Source: Chrysoporthe austroafricana (Eukaryota > Ascomycota > Sordariomycetes > Diaporthales > Cryphonectriaceae). Taken from it: a stretch of DNA of 64,000 bases. Both the position numbers and the translations under genes were made by a program. The stretch is from contig JYIP02000007.1 in assembly GCA_001051155.2 (NCBI GenBank), forward strand, positions 1,800,342 through 1,864,341, given 5' to 3'. This document shows, piece after piece, positions 8,573-19,558 of this stretch. Under the pieces are notes generated by a model. The model searched no databases. It saw only the letters and a list, made by a program, of their open reading frames with translations, and had not been told where the DNA came from. The first letter of the stretch is position 1. Every line of letters begins with the position of its first letter.

Positions 8573-11500
8573 CTAGTAAGCCCCCGGCCTCTCCGTCCAG
8601 GCCGGCTCGTCCACCACCGTAGGCGTCTCCCGTCCCGTCCAGGCGGGCGTCGCCCCGATGGTCCAGTTCAGCCCCGGCACCTGGGCCCCCTCGCTGCCCA
8701 GGGCATACAGCGTGAGCCCCAGCCAGTTCTCCCCGCCGTAGTCCAGGACGCCCTCGGGGATGGGGAACTCGGTCTGCGGGCCCACGTTGCTCGTGTACCG
8801 CCCGAGCTGGTACCCGTTGACGAAGATGAGCGACCGGTACGGCGCCGCGGACGACGACGTGTCGTTGGCGAACACAAGCGAGAGCGGGACGTCCCACCCG
8901 TCGGCGGGGAGGTCGAGCGAGAAGCTGGTCGTGTAGAAGGCCACGCCCGCCGCGGTGATGCCGTCGAGCGGCGAGCTCCCGTTGGCGAACCGCGCGAGCG
9001 GCGGCGACGGCTGGTGGTAGCCCTGGCGCTCGGCGAATAGCCCGCCCTCGTTGAGCGGCCCGCGCACGCGGTCGGCGTAGTCCTCGCCGCCAAGGTTCCC
9101 CGTGACCTTCCACGTGAGGTCGGTGGCGAACGTGTAGTCGAGGATCCCGCGCGGGTCCTTGGCCTCGTCCGCGCCGACCTCACCGTTCTCGTCGAGGCCC
9201 GTGGTGTCGATCAGCACCGTGAGCACGTACGGCTGGCCGGCGGTGACGGCCGGCAGGGTGAGGTCCTGCGTGTACGACGAGGGGACGTCGTCGTAGCCGG
9301 CGGCCCAGGAGCCCAGGAAGGTCCCGTTGAGCCAGACGGAGGCGCTGTAGGCCTCGCCGCCCTGCGTGGTCAGGGAGAGGGCGGACTCGTTGCCCGAGGC
9401 GACGAAGTGGCCCCTGAACAGCAGGCTGCCGGTGTTGAAGCCGTAATCGGAGCCATAGAGGGACACGGGCGTCTTGAGCGGCGAGCCGATCGGGTTGCTG
9501 GTGTTGGTGTGATTCGCGTCCGGCCAGAGGGTGTCGTCGTAGGAGGCCTGGATCTCCGGGAGCGAGTCGATGGTGTACCAGACGGCGCTGGACAGGTCGG
9601 GGAGGTCAAAGGTCGGGGGCGAGTAGGAGGCGTTGGCGGTCCACGAGCCCTGGGAGTCGGTGGTAAAGTCCAGGGTCTGGTTGTTGACCTGGAGGGCCGT
9701 GGCACCTGAGGGCACGCCGATGATCTCGATGGCGATCGTCTTGTTGAAGTCCGCGCTCAGGGAGAGCGTAGAGCCATCGACGGAGGCCGATCGGACGAGG
9801 TATGGCCCGTTGACGATGACGGCTCCGCTGGTGAGTTCAGGAACCCAGTAGTTGTAGGCGCTGTTCCGGTCTGGTTCATATTAGCATCCGCCTCCAGCAG
9901 CTAGCGTGAGGATATTGACGTACCAAGGATGTAAATATACAGATCCCCAACCTGAACGATCCTTCTAGAGGTAGATGTCTCCCACTGTGCGACGATGGAG
10001 CCGTTACTCTGCTGGATTGTAACGCCGCTGCCCTCGACCAGTGAGCCATTCGAGGCCCCAACCACAGCCAGCTCGTGAAGCTCGTCAGCGCCGCCGTAGA
10101 CCACCAGGACAGTCTTGTCCTTAAAAGCCTGCCAGGTGAAGATCTCTGCAGTGGAGTAGAGCAACTTGGAGTCTCCGACTGGATAGTCAGTCACGTGGAC
10201 CTTCGAGTCCCGACCATTCAGAGTCAAGGATCCTCCGAGCTGTGGGATAATGACGGTGCCCGCTGACGTCGGCAGAGACAGGGTGTAGTTGGTCGAGGCC
10301 TCAGAGGTGTAGTCCGAATGCCTGACGATGAAGAACGAGCCATTCGAGCCCAGCACGGGCGTAGTCACGATGTCAGCGTTGGTATTGTAGACGCCAGTGG
10401 AGTATGAGGTCGCAGGGACGGCTGTCAGGTAGCCGGGCGAGACCTTGAAGAAGTTTGCCTCGAGCTTGAGTTCGGAATACTTCTCCCTGTCGACGGCACG
10501 GTTCTCACGGATGGCAGAACCGTAGTCATACGAGGCATAGACGCCGGGGTATTGGATGTTCCCCCAGTTGGTACCGCCAAAGATCTGCGATCCCAGTGAG
10601 ACGAGGCGAGATGTGCACGAGCGGGTCCAGTTACATACCATGTAGAGGCTGAAGATTGTCACGCCCGCGGCGTAGTTGTTCTTGTAGAAGACTCTCTCAA
10701 ATTCCATGTTCAGGAGGTCTGCACACTTCTCGTATCCGGCGCCAGAGGGCGGATCAAAGGAGCCCCCCTATGAACTCATGCGTCAGTCACAGCTCATGGT
10801 TCCATGACTACAGCGTGCCATCGAATTATAGCAGGTTCTCACCTGAAATTCATTGATCAGATAGGGCGTAGTCGGGCTTTCCTCGAGGTGCAGTTCCCGG
10901 AAATCGGTTGGTATCGACCCGGACGGCCAAGTTGAAGGATTGGCGCAGTCGAAGCCCAGCGGATAGGAATCACTATAGCAGAGAATAAGCCGCCATCACG
11001 GTGACAAGATCGGAGGCATGCCCATCAGACACTCGTCCGAGCCTCAGCGCCCGGAGGTAGAGGGGGTCGCGGAGTCTCGCGGGGAGCTTACTGTCCCTAT
11101 CAGAGTGTCAGTCAAACAGACCCCATGAGGTCATCCTCGAATCTGGGACTCACATAGATGTCCACCTGTCCAATCCCCGTCCCAGGAGCATTGTGTCCGT
11201 CTGGTGACGCATCGTTGTTGACAAGGGGCACCACAACACCGGCGTTGCGGAGTTGGTCCTCGATATACTGCATGTAGTATCCGTTCGGGAACACAACTCC
11301 CGCTGCGGCATCGGTATACTCATTTTCAACCTGAACGAGGATGATAGGACCGCCGTTGGTGATCTGGTATTTGGCCAGAATCGCGCCGGCGTTTGCCATG
11401 TAGCTGGTGTCGCGTTAATTAGCAGCTGGCTTCAGGACGCGTGTTTCTGTAGACCGGCAGGGAACACCAGCATACTTGTTCGTAGCGTCCAGATAATCGG

Positions 11501-12066
11501 TAGCATTGGTCCTCAGCTTTCCCTCGATCCTCTGCAGCCAGCCGGGAAAGCCACCGCCCGTGGACTCGGCGTCTGTGCCTCGTCAGCGGATTATGGTCAT
11601 CACCACCATCACCACCAGGGCCCCATCTCCCATCCCCCTGCCGCCCCCCCCCCAAACCTTCACTTCACTCACTTATATACGGCCCCGGCCGCGCGATCAG
11701 ATACAGCCCGGCGTCCTGCGCGGCCTGCAGGAACGGCTCGATGGCCAGCGCGGCCTCGGCGTTGAAGTCGCCGCGCTTGCCCTCCAGCAGGCCCCAGTGC
11801 AAGTAGAACGAGACGGTGTTCAAGCCCAGGGCCTTGACCTTCTGGAACACGTCGAGCCACAGCGAGGGCACGGGCAGGCGGAACGGGTGGAACTCGCCCG
11901 AGTAGATCATGAGCCGCTCGCCGTTGATGAAGAGCGAGTAGTTGTCGAAGGTCACGACGTCCTGGAGGAGCTCGCGGCGCTCCGGGTGGAAGAGCCCCGA
12001 CGGCCGCCCGCTGAGGGCGCGCGCGGCGCCCAGGAGCGCGAGGGGGAGGATGCTGGTGAGCCTCAT
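8573..12066 (-). CDS. lacA: Secreted beta-galactosidase, GH35
   Basis: Hydrolyses terminal beta-galactosyl residues, probably from plant galactan and arabinogalactan outside the cell. Eight exons: 12066-11673, 11572-11476, 11403-11154, 11096-11092, 10972-10843, 10767-10639, 10584-9924, 9870-8573. They sum to 2964 nt (987 aa), close to the roughly 1007 aa of Aspergillus LacA. A signal peptide ([19 protein letters not shown]) starts the protein. The clan-A acid/base is Glu192 in ENEY and the nucleophile Glu290 in NEFQGG, 98 residues apart as in the family. C-terminal jelly-roll domains follow (for example [20 protein letters not shown] block). The fourth exon is only 5 nt and is needed to give the conserved GHD after VDIY. 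A GGCTAAG motif (about 12454), a possible XlnR/AraR site, lies about 390 bp upstream. Its nearest neighbour is a GH51 arabinofuranosidase on the same strand. Confidence 0.95.
11092..11096 (-). other. 5-nt microexon of the GH35 gene
   Basis: On the coding strand CTGATAG|GGACA|GTAAGC: a proper acceptor, five bases, then a proper donor. Exon 3 ends in phase 0 after VDIY and exon 5 of the transcript begins T-GAT-TCC. Joining them directly gives a stop (TGA). Inserting GGACA gives GGA CAT GAT, the conserved Gly-His-Asp before SYPLGFDC. The introns on each side are 57 nt (11097-11153) and 119 nt (10973-11091). Confidence 0.85.
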
Positions 12067-13137
12067 CGTGGTGGTCTGTCTCCGGCGCAGCAGGCTTCTG
12101 CGGTCGTGGCCAGGGGAGCTCGTCTGCGGTGGTGCTGGACTCGAGGCGGTCTCCTCAGGTCGAGACGGTCGAGGGCTCGCGGGCGGACGGCCTGCGAGGG
12201 TAGACGGAGACATCGCCTTGCCATGCCATGGTTACCCCCAACTCGGTCTTTTCCTGGACGTTATACCGAAGCGCGGCCTCCCCGGCCGCGGACTTGCGGT
12301 ACCCTGGGCGAATCTTGAATGTCACTGCAACGTCGTCGAGGTACCGGGACCCATAGCGCAGGCACGAGGGGCGATGGTTCGCACCACTCCTTGGTTGGTG
12401 GAACTCAGGCTGTAGTATCCCGGCCCCCGGCATCATCGAGCATAGGCGCGCCCGGCTAAGAAGGCAGAACACGAGATGAACAGGGACGGCGGATGCGACG
12501 ATCGACAGCGAGCCCCCCGGGCAGCGACCGGAATCCTGGGGCTCGGCTGCGTTGCCGTGGCGCTCGTGATTGGGGCGCACCCCGACAATGCCCCGACTGG
12601 TGCTGCGTCTCTCCGCATGGAGGCTGGAGAGGACTGGAAGGGCAAGCTGCTGTGGGCGAACGCTGTGGGCCAAATAAGCTCGCGGCGAGATGGGTCGACG
12701 GTTCGGATGATCGCGAGGGGGAAGATGAGGGGATTCAGGGGAGGCCTGGTAGCCTGTTGGCTTTGCCCCGAGAACCATTTGTTGCCATGTAACCCTACCG
12801 CTGCAACTCCTCCCGGATGCACATCTTACTGCAGCATGCTGTCCGTGCCGTGTCCGGTGGTGTGACTTGGAGACGGACGATCTTGTCCCTCTTTAGGTTT
12901 TTGTAAATATTTTGTTTTGTAGTTGTTTCTTGAGCGTGCAAGGAATGCTGTGATTATGCCCACGCCACACTGGTAAGGCAAGAGAGACGAAACTTAACTC
13001 TTCAGAGCCAGCGCGCAGATAATGATGAATCGAAAAATGTCATGTCTGTATATCTTTAACAATCGCTACGTAAATATATGTATATATATATGCCAAAGCC
13101 GTAACCCCCCTTCCCGCCCTCCACATTAAGAAACGAC
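12067..13137. other. Intergenic region, GH35 promoter and GH51 3' flank
   Basis: About 1.07 kb. The left part is the beta-galactosidase promoter. Open frames over 100 codons occur on both strands here but show no family likeness, and they look like by-products of GC-rich sequence. The right 250 bp becomes AT-rich (TTTTGTAAATATTTTG near 12899, TATATATATA near 13080) as expected for a 3' untranslated region of the GH51 gene. Confidence 0.6.
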
Positions 13138-15339
13138 TCAAGACGTCGCAGCCAGCAGCGCAACGCTCAGGTTCGGCAGGCTGAAGCTGAAGGCCCCGCT
13201 GGAATCGGCCGTCAGGCTGCTCGTCGTGGTGGCGACCGCCACGGAGCCGATGCTGTTGTAGCTGTAGCCGTCCGGGGCGGTCAGCACCGTCAGCGTGGCG
13301 GCCGACCCGCTGCCGACGCCCTCGAACGTGACGTTGAAGTCCACGTCCGCCGTGCTGTTGTACACCGCGGCCTTGACGTAGTACGTGCTCGTCGCGTTGT
13401 CCACGCCGGCCACCCAGTACGCGGGGCCGAAGCCGTCCGTCGTGTCGGCGGGGAGGGTCGACGTGAAGGCGGCGTTGCCGAAGAGCTTGAGCACCTCGTA
13501 CGAGGTGCTGGTCACGGTCTGGCTCTGGTCCGCGGTGAAGGAGATCAGGTCTGGCGACCACTCGTACGAGTTGAGGTTCTGCAGGAGAGGCGCGTAGGAC
13601 CAGCCCCAGACCCGGTCGGCGTTCCGCTCCATGCCGATGACGAAGACGGCCTCCGAGACGGAGCCGATCCAGTAGGGCCAGGGGCTGGGAGCATGTGTCA
13701 GTCCGACGGGATGCAGGCCGAGGGGAGAGGCAGCACTTACTTCTTGGCGTCGCTCCAGTTGGTGGTGTCGCTCACGTTGTCCGTGTTGTTCTGGACGACG
13801 GCGAACTCGCCCACCTGGATCGGGTTGCCCGCAGGCATGTTGTCGAAGAAGTTGAACTGTCCGACGAAGTAGTTTGGCAGTGTGTACTGATGATAGTCCT
13901 GTCCGCACGACTTATACGTCCAGCTCAGATCCGAAAGAGAGCTGAAGATCAAGATGTCCGGGTATGCGGCCGAGATGGCATCTGTTGAAGCGAAAAGAGT
14001 CAGCGGACCACCCTCAAGCTGCAGGCACGGACGTTCAACGCCATACCGTAAAACATCGCGAACCGGTAGTCGATATAGCTGTCCTCCCCGCCGTTCAAGT
14101 TGTCCTCGTTGCCGATCTCGACAAACTTGATAGTGAAAGGATCCGTGTACCCAAGGGCAATGCGCTGGGCGCCGTACGTGGTTGACGAGTCGCCCATGAG
14201 GAACTCGAGCTCGTCGAGGGCGCTCTGGACGTACGGCTCGAGGTCAGCCTCGGAGATGATCGTGCCGTCCAGATATTCACCCGACCAGACCGCGAGGACG
14301 GGCTCGAGGCCAAGATCCTGGCACCAGAACATGTACTCAACCAGCCCGAGCCCATCAGTGTTCTCGTAATCCCAGGTTCCGGGGCGGCCAGGCCGGTCAG
14401 TCAGGTTACCGATGGTGTTGTTCCAGATCCACCAGTACGGTGGACTTTCGCCCTCGAGGTTATTGCCACCAGGGATACGGAAATGCTTCGTGTTCAGAGC
14501 AGCCAGGGCCTCCATGAGGTCTGGCCTGTTCCCATTCGGGGTATTCTTGTATGTGGGCGGGAACAGACTGATGAGGTTGAAGTTCAGCACGTCACCGGCT
14601 GTGGCATCGAAGGTCAGTGTAAAGCTGTTGTTGATGTTCGATGCGTCGGCCGAAGGCGTGAACTCATAGCTGAACTGTGTCCAGGAGTCTGCACTGGAAG
14701 AGCCTGTGATCGTTGCGGAGGCTAGCGTGTCGTTGGTGATGTCGGACACGAGGCTCGCTGTGAAGTTGCCCGAGTAGTCTCCAAGGACATAGAAGCTCCC
14801 AGAGTATGTGCTGGATGCCGAGACATCGACTTTCGCAAAAGCTGTTAGCAAGTGACTATTCCAGCCTCCGAGGGACGAATATGAAGCATAGGGCCGGGGA
14901 GGGGGCAGTATCCTGAGGAGGACCACTCACTTCCCCACCAGCCCGGGTTCCGGATGCCAGCAGCACCATCGGCCGAAGCTGTCACCGCCACGGAGGTAGG
15001 CAGAGCCCACGACAGAGGATTCGAACTGTTGTCCAAAGCAAGCGAGGCAGAGCCGACAGCTGTCCAAGGGTCGAGAGTAGACGGATACTCGGTAGAGCCC
15101 TGGAAGGCCCGATTCTGAATCAACTCGGCATAGCTACAAATGTCAGACATCACGGCCAGAAGTTCACACAGGGGGGAGGCATCCTACATCCCGCCATCAC
15201 CGCCGTGGTTGATGTCCTCGAACATGAGGCCATACTGGTACCCAGAGGTCGCGTTCCCGCCAGACGAGGCCACAGAGAGTGTCACGGCCGCAGCACCGCC
15301 CACGAGGAGGGGGGCAGACAGAAAGGACAGACGCGGCAT
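13138..15339 (-). CDS. abfA: Secreted alpha-L-arabinofuranosidase, GH51
   Basis: Releases arabinofuranosyl side chains from arabinan, arabinoxylan and arabinogalactan. Exons 15339-15188, 15133-14931, 14841-14047, 13981-13741, 13684-13138; 1938 nt, 645 aa, normal for fungal family 51. An N-terminal signal-like segment [19 protein letters not shown] is followed by [23 protein letters not shown], the opening block of GH51. Further landmarks are [10 protein letters not shown], the acid/base in FVEIGNEDN (about residue 362) and the nucleophile in QVGEFAV (about residue 439). The C-terminus is a beta-sandwich. All introns are 54-89 nt with GT-AG ends, and joining phases are consistent. It lies 1.07 kb upstream of the GH35 gene on the same strand. 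The pair fits joint removal of arabinose and galactose from pectin side chains, though not as an operon. Confidence 0.95.
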
Positions 15340-16698
15340 AGTGGTGGACGTACGAAGGAACGATCGACGCTGCTCGCGAGGAAAGCTATGTGACGGGCCC
15401 CAGGAACAGGAAGGGGATCATCCTGTCCCTTTTAAGATCGGCCCCAAGATCATCTTGCCTCCCACTCGGCCGGGTACTGAGGCGCGTCTCCCCTCAACAG
15501 CACCGGCCTCCAACCCGGAAGCAAACTCATGGCGCGTCCCAGGGCGCAGACAGGCGCATCAATAAGACACCGAGACTCTCGGACCCTCCACATCGCCTTA
15601 GCGCCAGCTGTTGGAGAAAACGGGGCTGTTGTTCTCACACCGCATATTGTGGAGGCGAGGATCATGGGGAAGACGCTCGGCGCGATATGCAGGAAAGTCA
15701 CGAGGTGTCGTCGCCACAGGCCGATCACTCGAAATAGCATCTTTGCCCCGAGATGGAGGCGCAGGCCGAAGCATGAGCTGCTGATTGTGGAAGATCGTGC
15801 CGGCTTGTGCCCCTGGACCTTGGGCATGAACGTTAATGACTGGCGCGCGGGCTGCGCGTACTATGTACACTATCTGGGGAACCTAGTACACGAGCTCGTG
15901 GAGATATTGGGGTAACGTGGGGCCTCCACCTAGAGAAATAATGCCAACTATAATATGTATGGTAGTATTCACGGAACTCTCAAAGAGAACCACTATCCGC
16001 GCCAATAATCGTTGGGGCCTCAACGGCCTCGGGTCCACTCCCACGGCCCCAGAAATCCTTGGTGCGTCGTTGCCATCGCCTCCTGCAGTAGGGCCGTCGA
16101 GAAAGCCGACGATTTGCCGTCTCAATTTGTCCATCAGAGCAGATGCGTACCGGAATTCGTCCGTTGTATGTTCACGTGCACAAAGCCTTACATTCGATCA
16201 CATGAAAACGATGGAGAAAGCACGCTCCTCCTTTCTTGAGGCATATAATCATACGATGTTGGCCGGAAGCCTGAGTCGTACATTAGCATTTCACAACAAT
16301 TCAGCGTTGCATAAATTGAGCCCGTATGCTAGCTCTACCTTGCATATTAGTGATCACTTCAGCTCAACCTACCAAACTCTAATCAGCTACGCCTCTACCT
16401 CACCATATGCGTGGTAATACTCCGGGAAAGGAAGTCTACTAGCTGAAGTTACAGTCTAGTATGCCTCCATGTGGTCACCGTCATAGTAATGACGACGTGA
16501 CCACTGTTACCACAGTCGGGGTGCTACAGTATCTTTCAGTACTAGCTATACTCTTTTAACTATATAATTAGTCTAGTAACAAGGACCAATTTGCTTGTGA
16601 AAATAATATTGTTTGAAATTTGATATTTATTGTACTTGATATTCTTCTTCTTTCTGAAAATATCTGGCGAGAAAATGTTATAGAGGATACAAATATGA
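15340..16698. other. Intergenic region
   Basis: About 1.36 kb between the GH51 start and the protease stop. It holds the GH51 promoter (right of 15339) and the AT-rich 3' flank of the protease (about 16540-16690). Frames up to 166 codons are present on the plus strand but have no recognisable features. I see no RNA gene or repeat. Confidence 0.5.
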
Positions 16699-18521
16699 TC
16701 ATAGGAGGAAGAAAACAAATCCGGATGTCATGACCAGAACAAAGGTCAACACAACGCCTAGGAGCCCTCGACACGGCTGCAAGACCACACCAACAGATTT
16801 TGGGCTGCTGGTGGAACTTGCTCCCCCACCAGAAGATCCACCGTTGGCGCTGGTAGTTTCTGCGAATCCGGATGCCGCAGGGAAAGCCGTTGCCGTGGTG
16901 GTGACTGCACTTGCAGTCAAGGCGGTGGAGTTTCCACCGCCAGGCGCCAGGGTCGCGGACGGCACTGGAGCGCCCATGCTGGCAAATGTCACGATGTTCG
17001 AATCCGTGGCGTTGAAGTTCGTTTGGGCGATGGCAACCTGGCTATTGATGAGGTCGTAGACAACGTAGGCTGATCTCAGGAAAGTGTCGCCGAGGATGAC
17101 AATCCTATATGGAGATCAAAATTAGTAATAGTTTTAAGGCAGTGCTGAACAGGATATTGAGCTCGGGTGAGTTCTGAACCAGGTTTCGAGCTTCTGGACC
17201 ATTCTCTCTGATTGCGAGACGAGACGTACCCAGGCCCGCTACTTGCAGGAAAAATTCCAAATTGGCAGACAACTTCCCCATCTACGATGCTGAGCACGTC
17301 GAGATTTACCAGCTCATTCATGGAAACGTTGACAACCGCGCCATCACTGCCACCCAGCTCAAAGGAAAAATATCCAGAGCTATTATGAAAACCGCAAGGG
17401 ATGACCGCAATACCAAGGTTCTCAACGAAAGCAGCGTTGACTTCCATATATATCTCGGCGGTAAGATCATCAGGGAGGTACGAGGCTGTGGAGCCAGAGT
17501 CCAGCAGCGCCTTGGTCGGAAATGCCTCAGAGCCTAGGACGTCGGAAGAGGTGTCGCTGACGGCCCTCACCCCAGAAAGTCCCACTAGGAAGCGCCCAGT
17601 TGCTGTATCGTTGGCCTCTCTCGGCCAGAAGTTCAGGAGGGTAAGGCTACCGTGATACTTGGCAGTGTCCACTGCCCCGAAGAGAATCTGCCCACTTGAC
17701 GAAGCTAATCGTAATTATACGGGGTTAGCCGGATCCCGCAGCGAGATATGCTCACAACGGAGCACCAACCCACCTAAGTCATTAAGCCACAAACTGTATG
17801 CTACGGTGTTCGTGATGTTTTGTGCCGCCAGCTGGTACGGAAGATTTGGATATTCGAAATCTACATAATGGACCCCCTCTGTGGCCGGATAGCCGAGGCC
17901 CATCAAACCCGAGGAAGTACCACTCATTGTCGTTGCGTAGCCCATTGTAAGGTTAGATACGGTTGCGCCGCCAAGTCTGAGCACATCAGTCTGCGAGAGC
18001 CTTGTCAACATGAATGATTCGAATATCTTAAAAACGCGCGAACAACTGACAATGTAGTCGCCACTTGCGCTTGAAAGATCTCCATAGATGACCGAGAATC
18101 CGCCTGGCAGAACTCCTTCGACCGTGCTCGACTTTGATATGTTATCTATGTGCAGACTATCCTTAGTATGCTTGATGTCACAGCAAAGCAATGTTGGAAG
18201 GCCAAACTCACAACTGCCTGCTGTGCAGTTTCCAGCCTGGCACGATGAAGCGTTAGACGAAGGCAGCCAAGTATCTGACGAGCCGGTGTCTAGTCCTAGA
18301 GTAAAGGGCTGCGGAGGTGTGCCGACAGTGATATTTATCGTGTACTCGCTTCCACTCTCGGCATTTGTGAGCGTTGCGAGAGCTGAACCACTGTCACGCT
18401 TCACTAGCAATGGGATATTCTTATTGGATCGAACGATATCTAGTTTTAATGCTCCTGGCGACTGCGAGGCACGAACAGACAACGCCCAGCCAGTCACAAG
18501 CAGCAAGGCGGTTGGCTTCAT
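16699..18521 (-). CDS. GPI-anchored aspartic endopeptidase, yapsin-like (A1)
   Basis: Pepsin-family protease expected at the cell surface or wall. Exons 18521-18212, 18145-18051, 17990-17774, 17704-17230, 17104-16699; 1503 nt, 500 aa. Signal peptide at residues 1-19. The first catalytic motif is LDTGSSDTW (Asp78) and the second LLDSGSTASYL (about Asp276). ILGDTFLRSAYVVYDL is the conserved late block. The tail is Ser/Thr/Ala/Gly-rich (about residues 405-470) and ends in a hydrophobic segment GLLGVVLTFVLVMTSGFVFFLL with no polar end, typical of a GPI signal. Intron 1 has a TACTAAG branch point. Yapsin-like enzymes shed or process wall proteins, but the substrate cannot be told from sequence. 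The start was chosen because the signal peptide begins there; an upstream in-frame Met at 18728 has no such feature. Confidence 0.92.
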
Positions 18522-19558
18522 TGTGAACGAAGTACAGAGTTTTATTGTATTGGTATTAGGCGTAGGAAAATGCGCTCTTGCGGCAGTATATTCTGTATTT
18601 GTATGTCTTAAAGACAGTTGCCTTAGCCAGGGATGCACTCGCATACACACCGCACATGACCTCGTCTGGCACCTTAGCATTTGCGCCGTCTGAAAGCCAG
18701 GCTCCAACTTCCAACGGGTGTTGTTCACTAGAGCCTCAAGCTAGCAGCGTTGGGATCGGGATGATCTCAATCTGCCACTAGCGGCGATTAGCCTCGATTC
18801 TCGGGAGCCCGAAGAGGCGGATAAGATCTTTACTTATAAATTATAGAAGCACGTGGTAGTTGCGTCAACGAGATCCACGCCGAATTCGCCCCAGGGCAGA
18901 GCGGCCGCGCGGCAGCAGTGATCGCCAGCGGCAGAGCGGAAGACCCGGAAGGGAGAATTCGGAGGCACTGGGAGGCTCCCTGGCGGCGCCGAGGCCGACC
19001 GCTATCGCTTGGCCTCCGGAGCCCTTCACATCCGCCGCTCGCGTGTGAGCTAGACCAACCACGCAGCAGTAGGCCACTCCCAGTCAGCGGGAGCACTGAG
19101 TAGTCACTCCTTTTGTGGTGCACATAGTATGTCTTGCCAATCCATAAATGACGCAGGGTTTGGGCATCTGCTTCCTCCATCACCACCATGCTGCGTGAGG
19201 GATGGGCTAATTCGCTTGGTCTTGCGATTCGCAACGGCTCGAGTGGTGTTGTGTGCGAGCGTACCGGAAATGCTGGCCTGGATTAGAAGTACAACAACAG
19301 CCCGTGTTCCCTTCGTGATGGCTGTGTCGGATACCTGTTGTGGCTGTGGTCGCTCATATAGCAGAGGTCAAGTCAATGTGTTGTATGTATTTTCATAGCT
19401 ACTCGAGCTTGTGCCTCGTATTGAGGTTTATTGACAAATCTTTGAGGAAGCTTCATGACCGTGTATTGTGCTTCTCCCGAATGCCGGCCGTTAGTCTGTT
19501 TTGAACACGTTGACCACCACATCGGCCATTTCTCAGCAAGTCTAGAAATATGTGTAAT
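18522..19558. other. Intergenic region, protease promoter
   Basis: About 1.04 kb. It contains the protease promoter and the 3' flank of the amidohydrolase gene. A GC-rich patch at about 18860-19050 gives short frames in all directions, none with family likeness. Nothing else is visible. Confidence 0.5.

Noticed and set aside
8514..9705. Several long minus-strand frames (199, 171 and 111 codons) overlapping the GH35 C-terminal exon
   Set aside because: They are shifted readings of the GC-rich coding exon, rich in Arg, Pro, Ser and Ala, without family motifs. The 380-codon frame is the real one.
10973..11153. GH35 judged a pseudogene because exons 3 and 5 do not join in frame
   Set aside because: The GGACA microexon with good splice sites restores both the frame and the conserved Gly-His-Asp.
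11506..12415. Plus-strand frames of 270 and 157 codons
   Set aside because: They lie antisense to GH35 exon 1 and its promoter and have Arg/Gly-rich composition. The GH35 exon on the other strand is certain.
12155..12865. Frames of 129-207 codons on both strands between GH35 and GH51
   Set aside because: Overlapping open frames in all directions are expected in GC-rich DNA. No start context, motif or exon chain supports any of them.
16995..17005. T-loop-like GTTCGAATCC, hint of a tRNA
   Set aside because: It lies inside the aspartic protease coding exon and there is no matching acceptor stem or anticodon arm around it.
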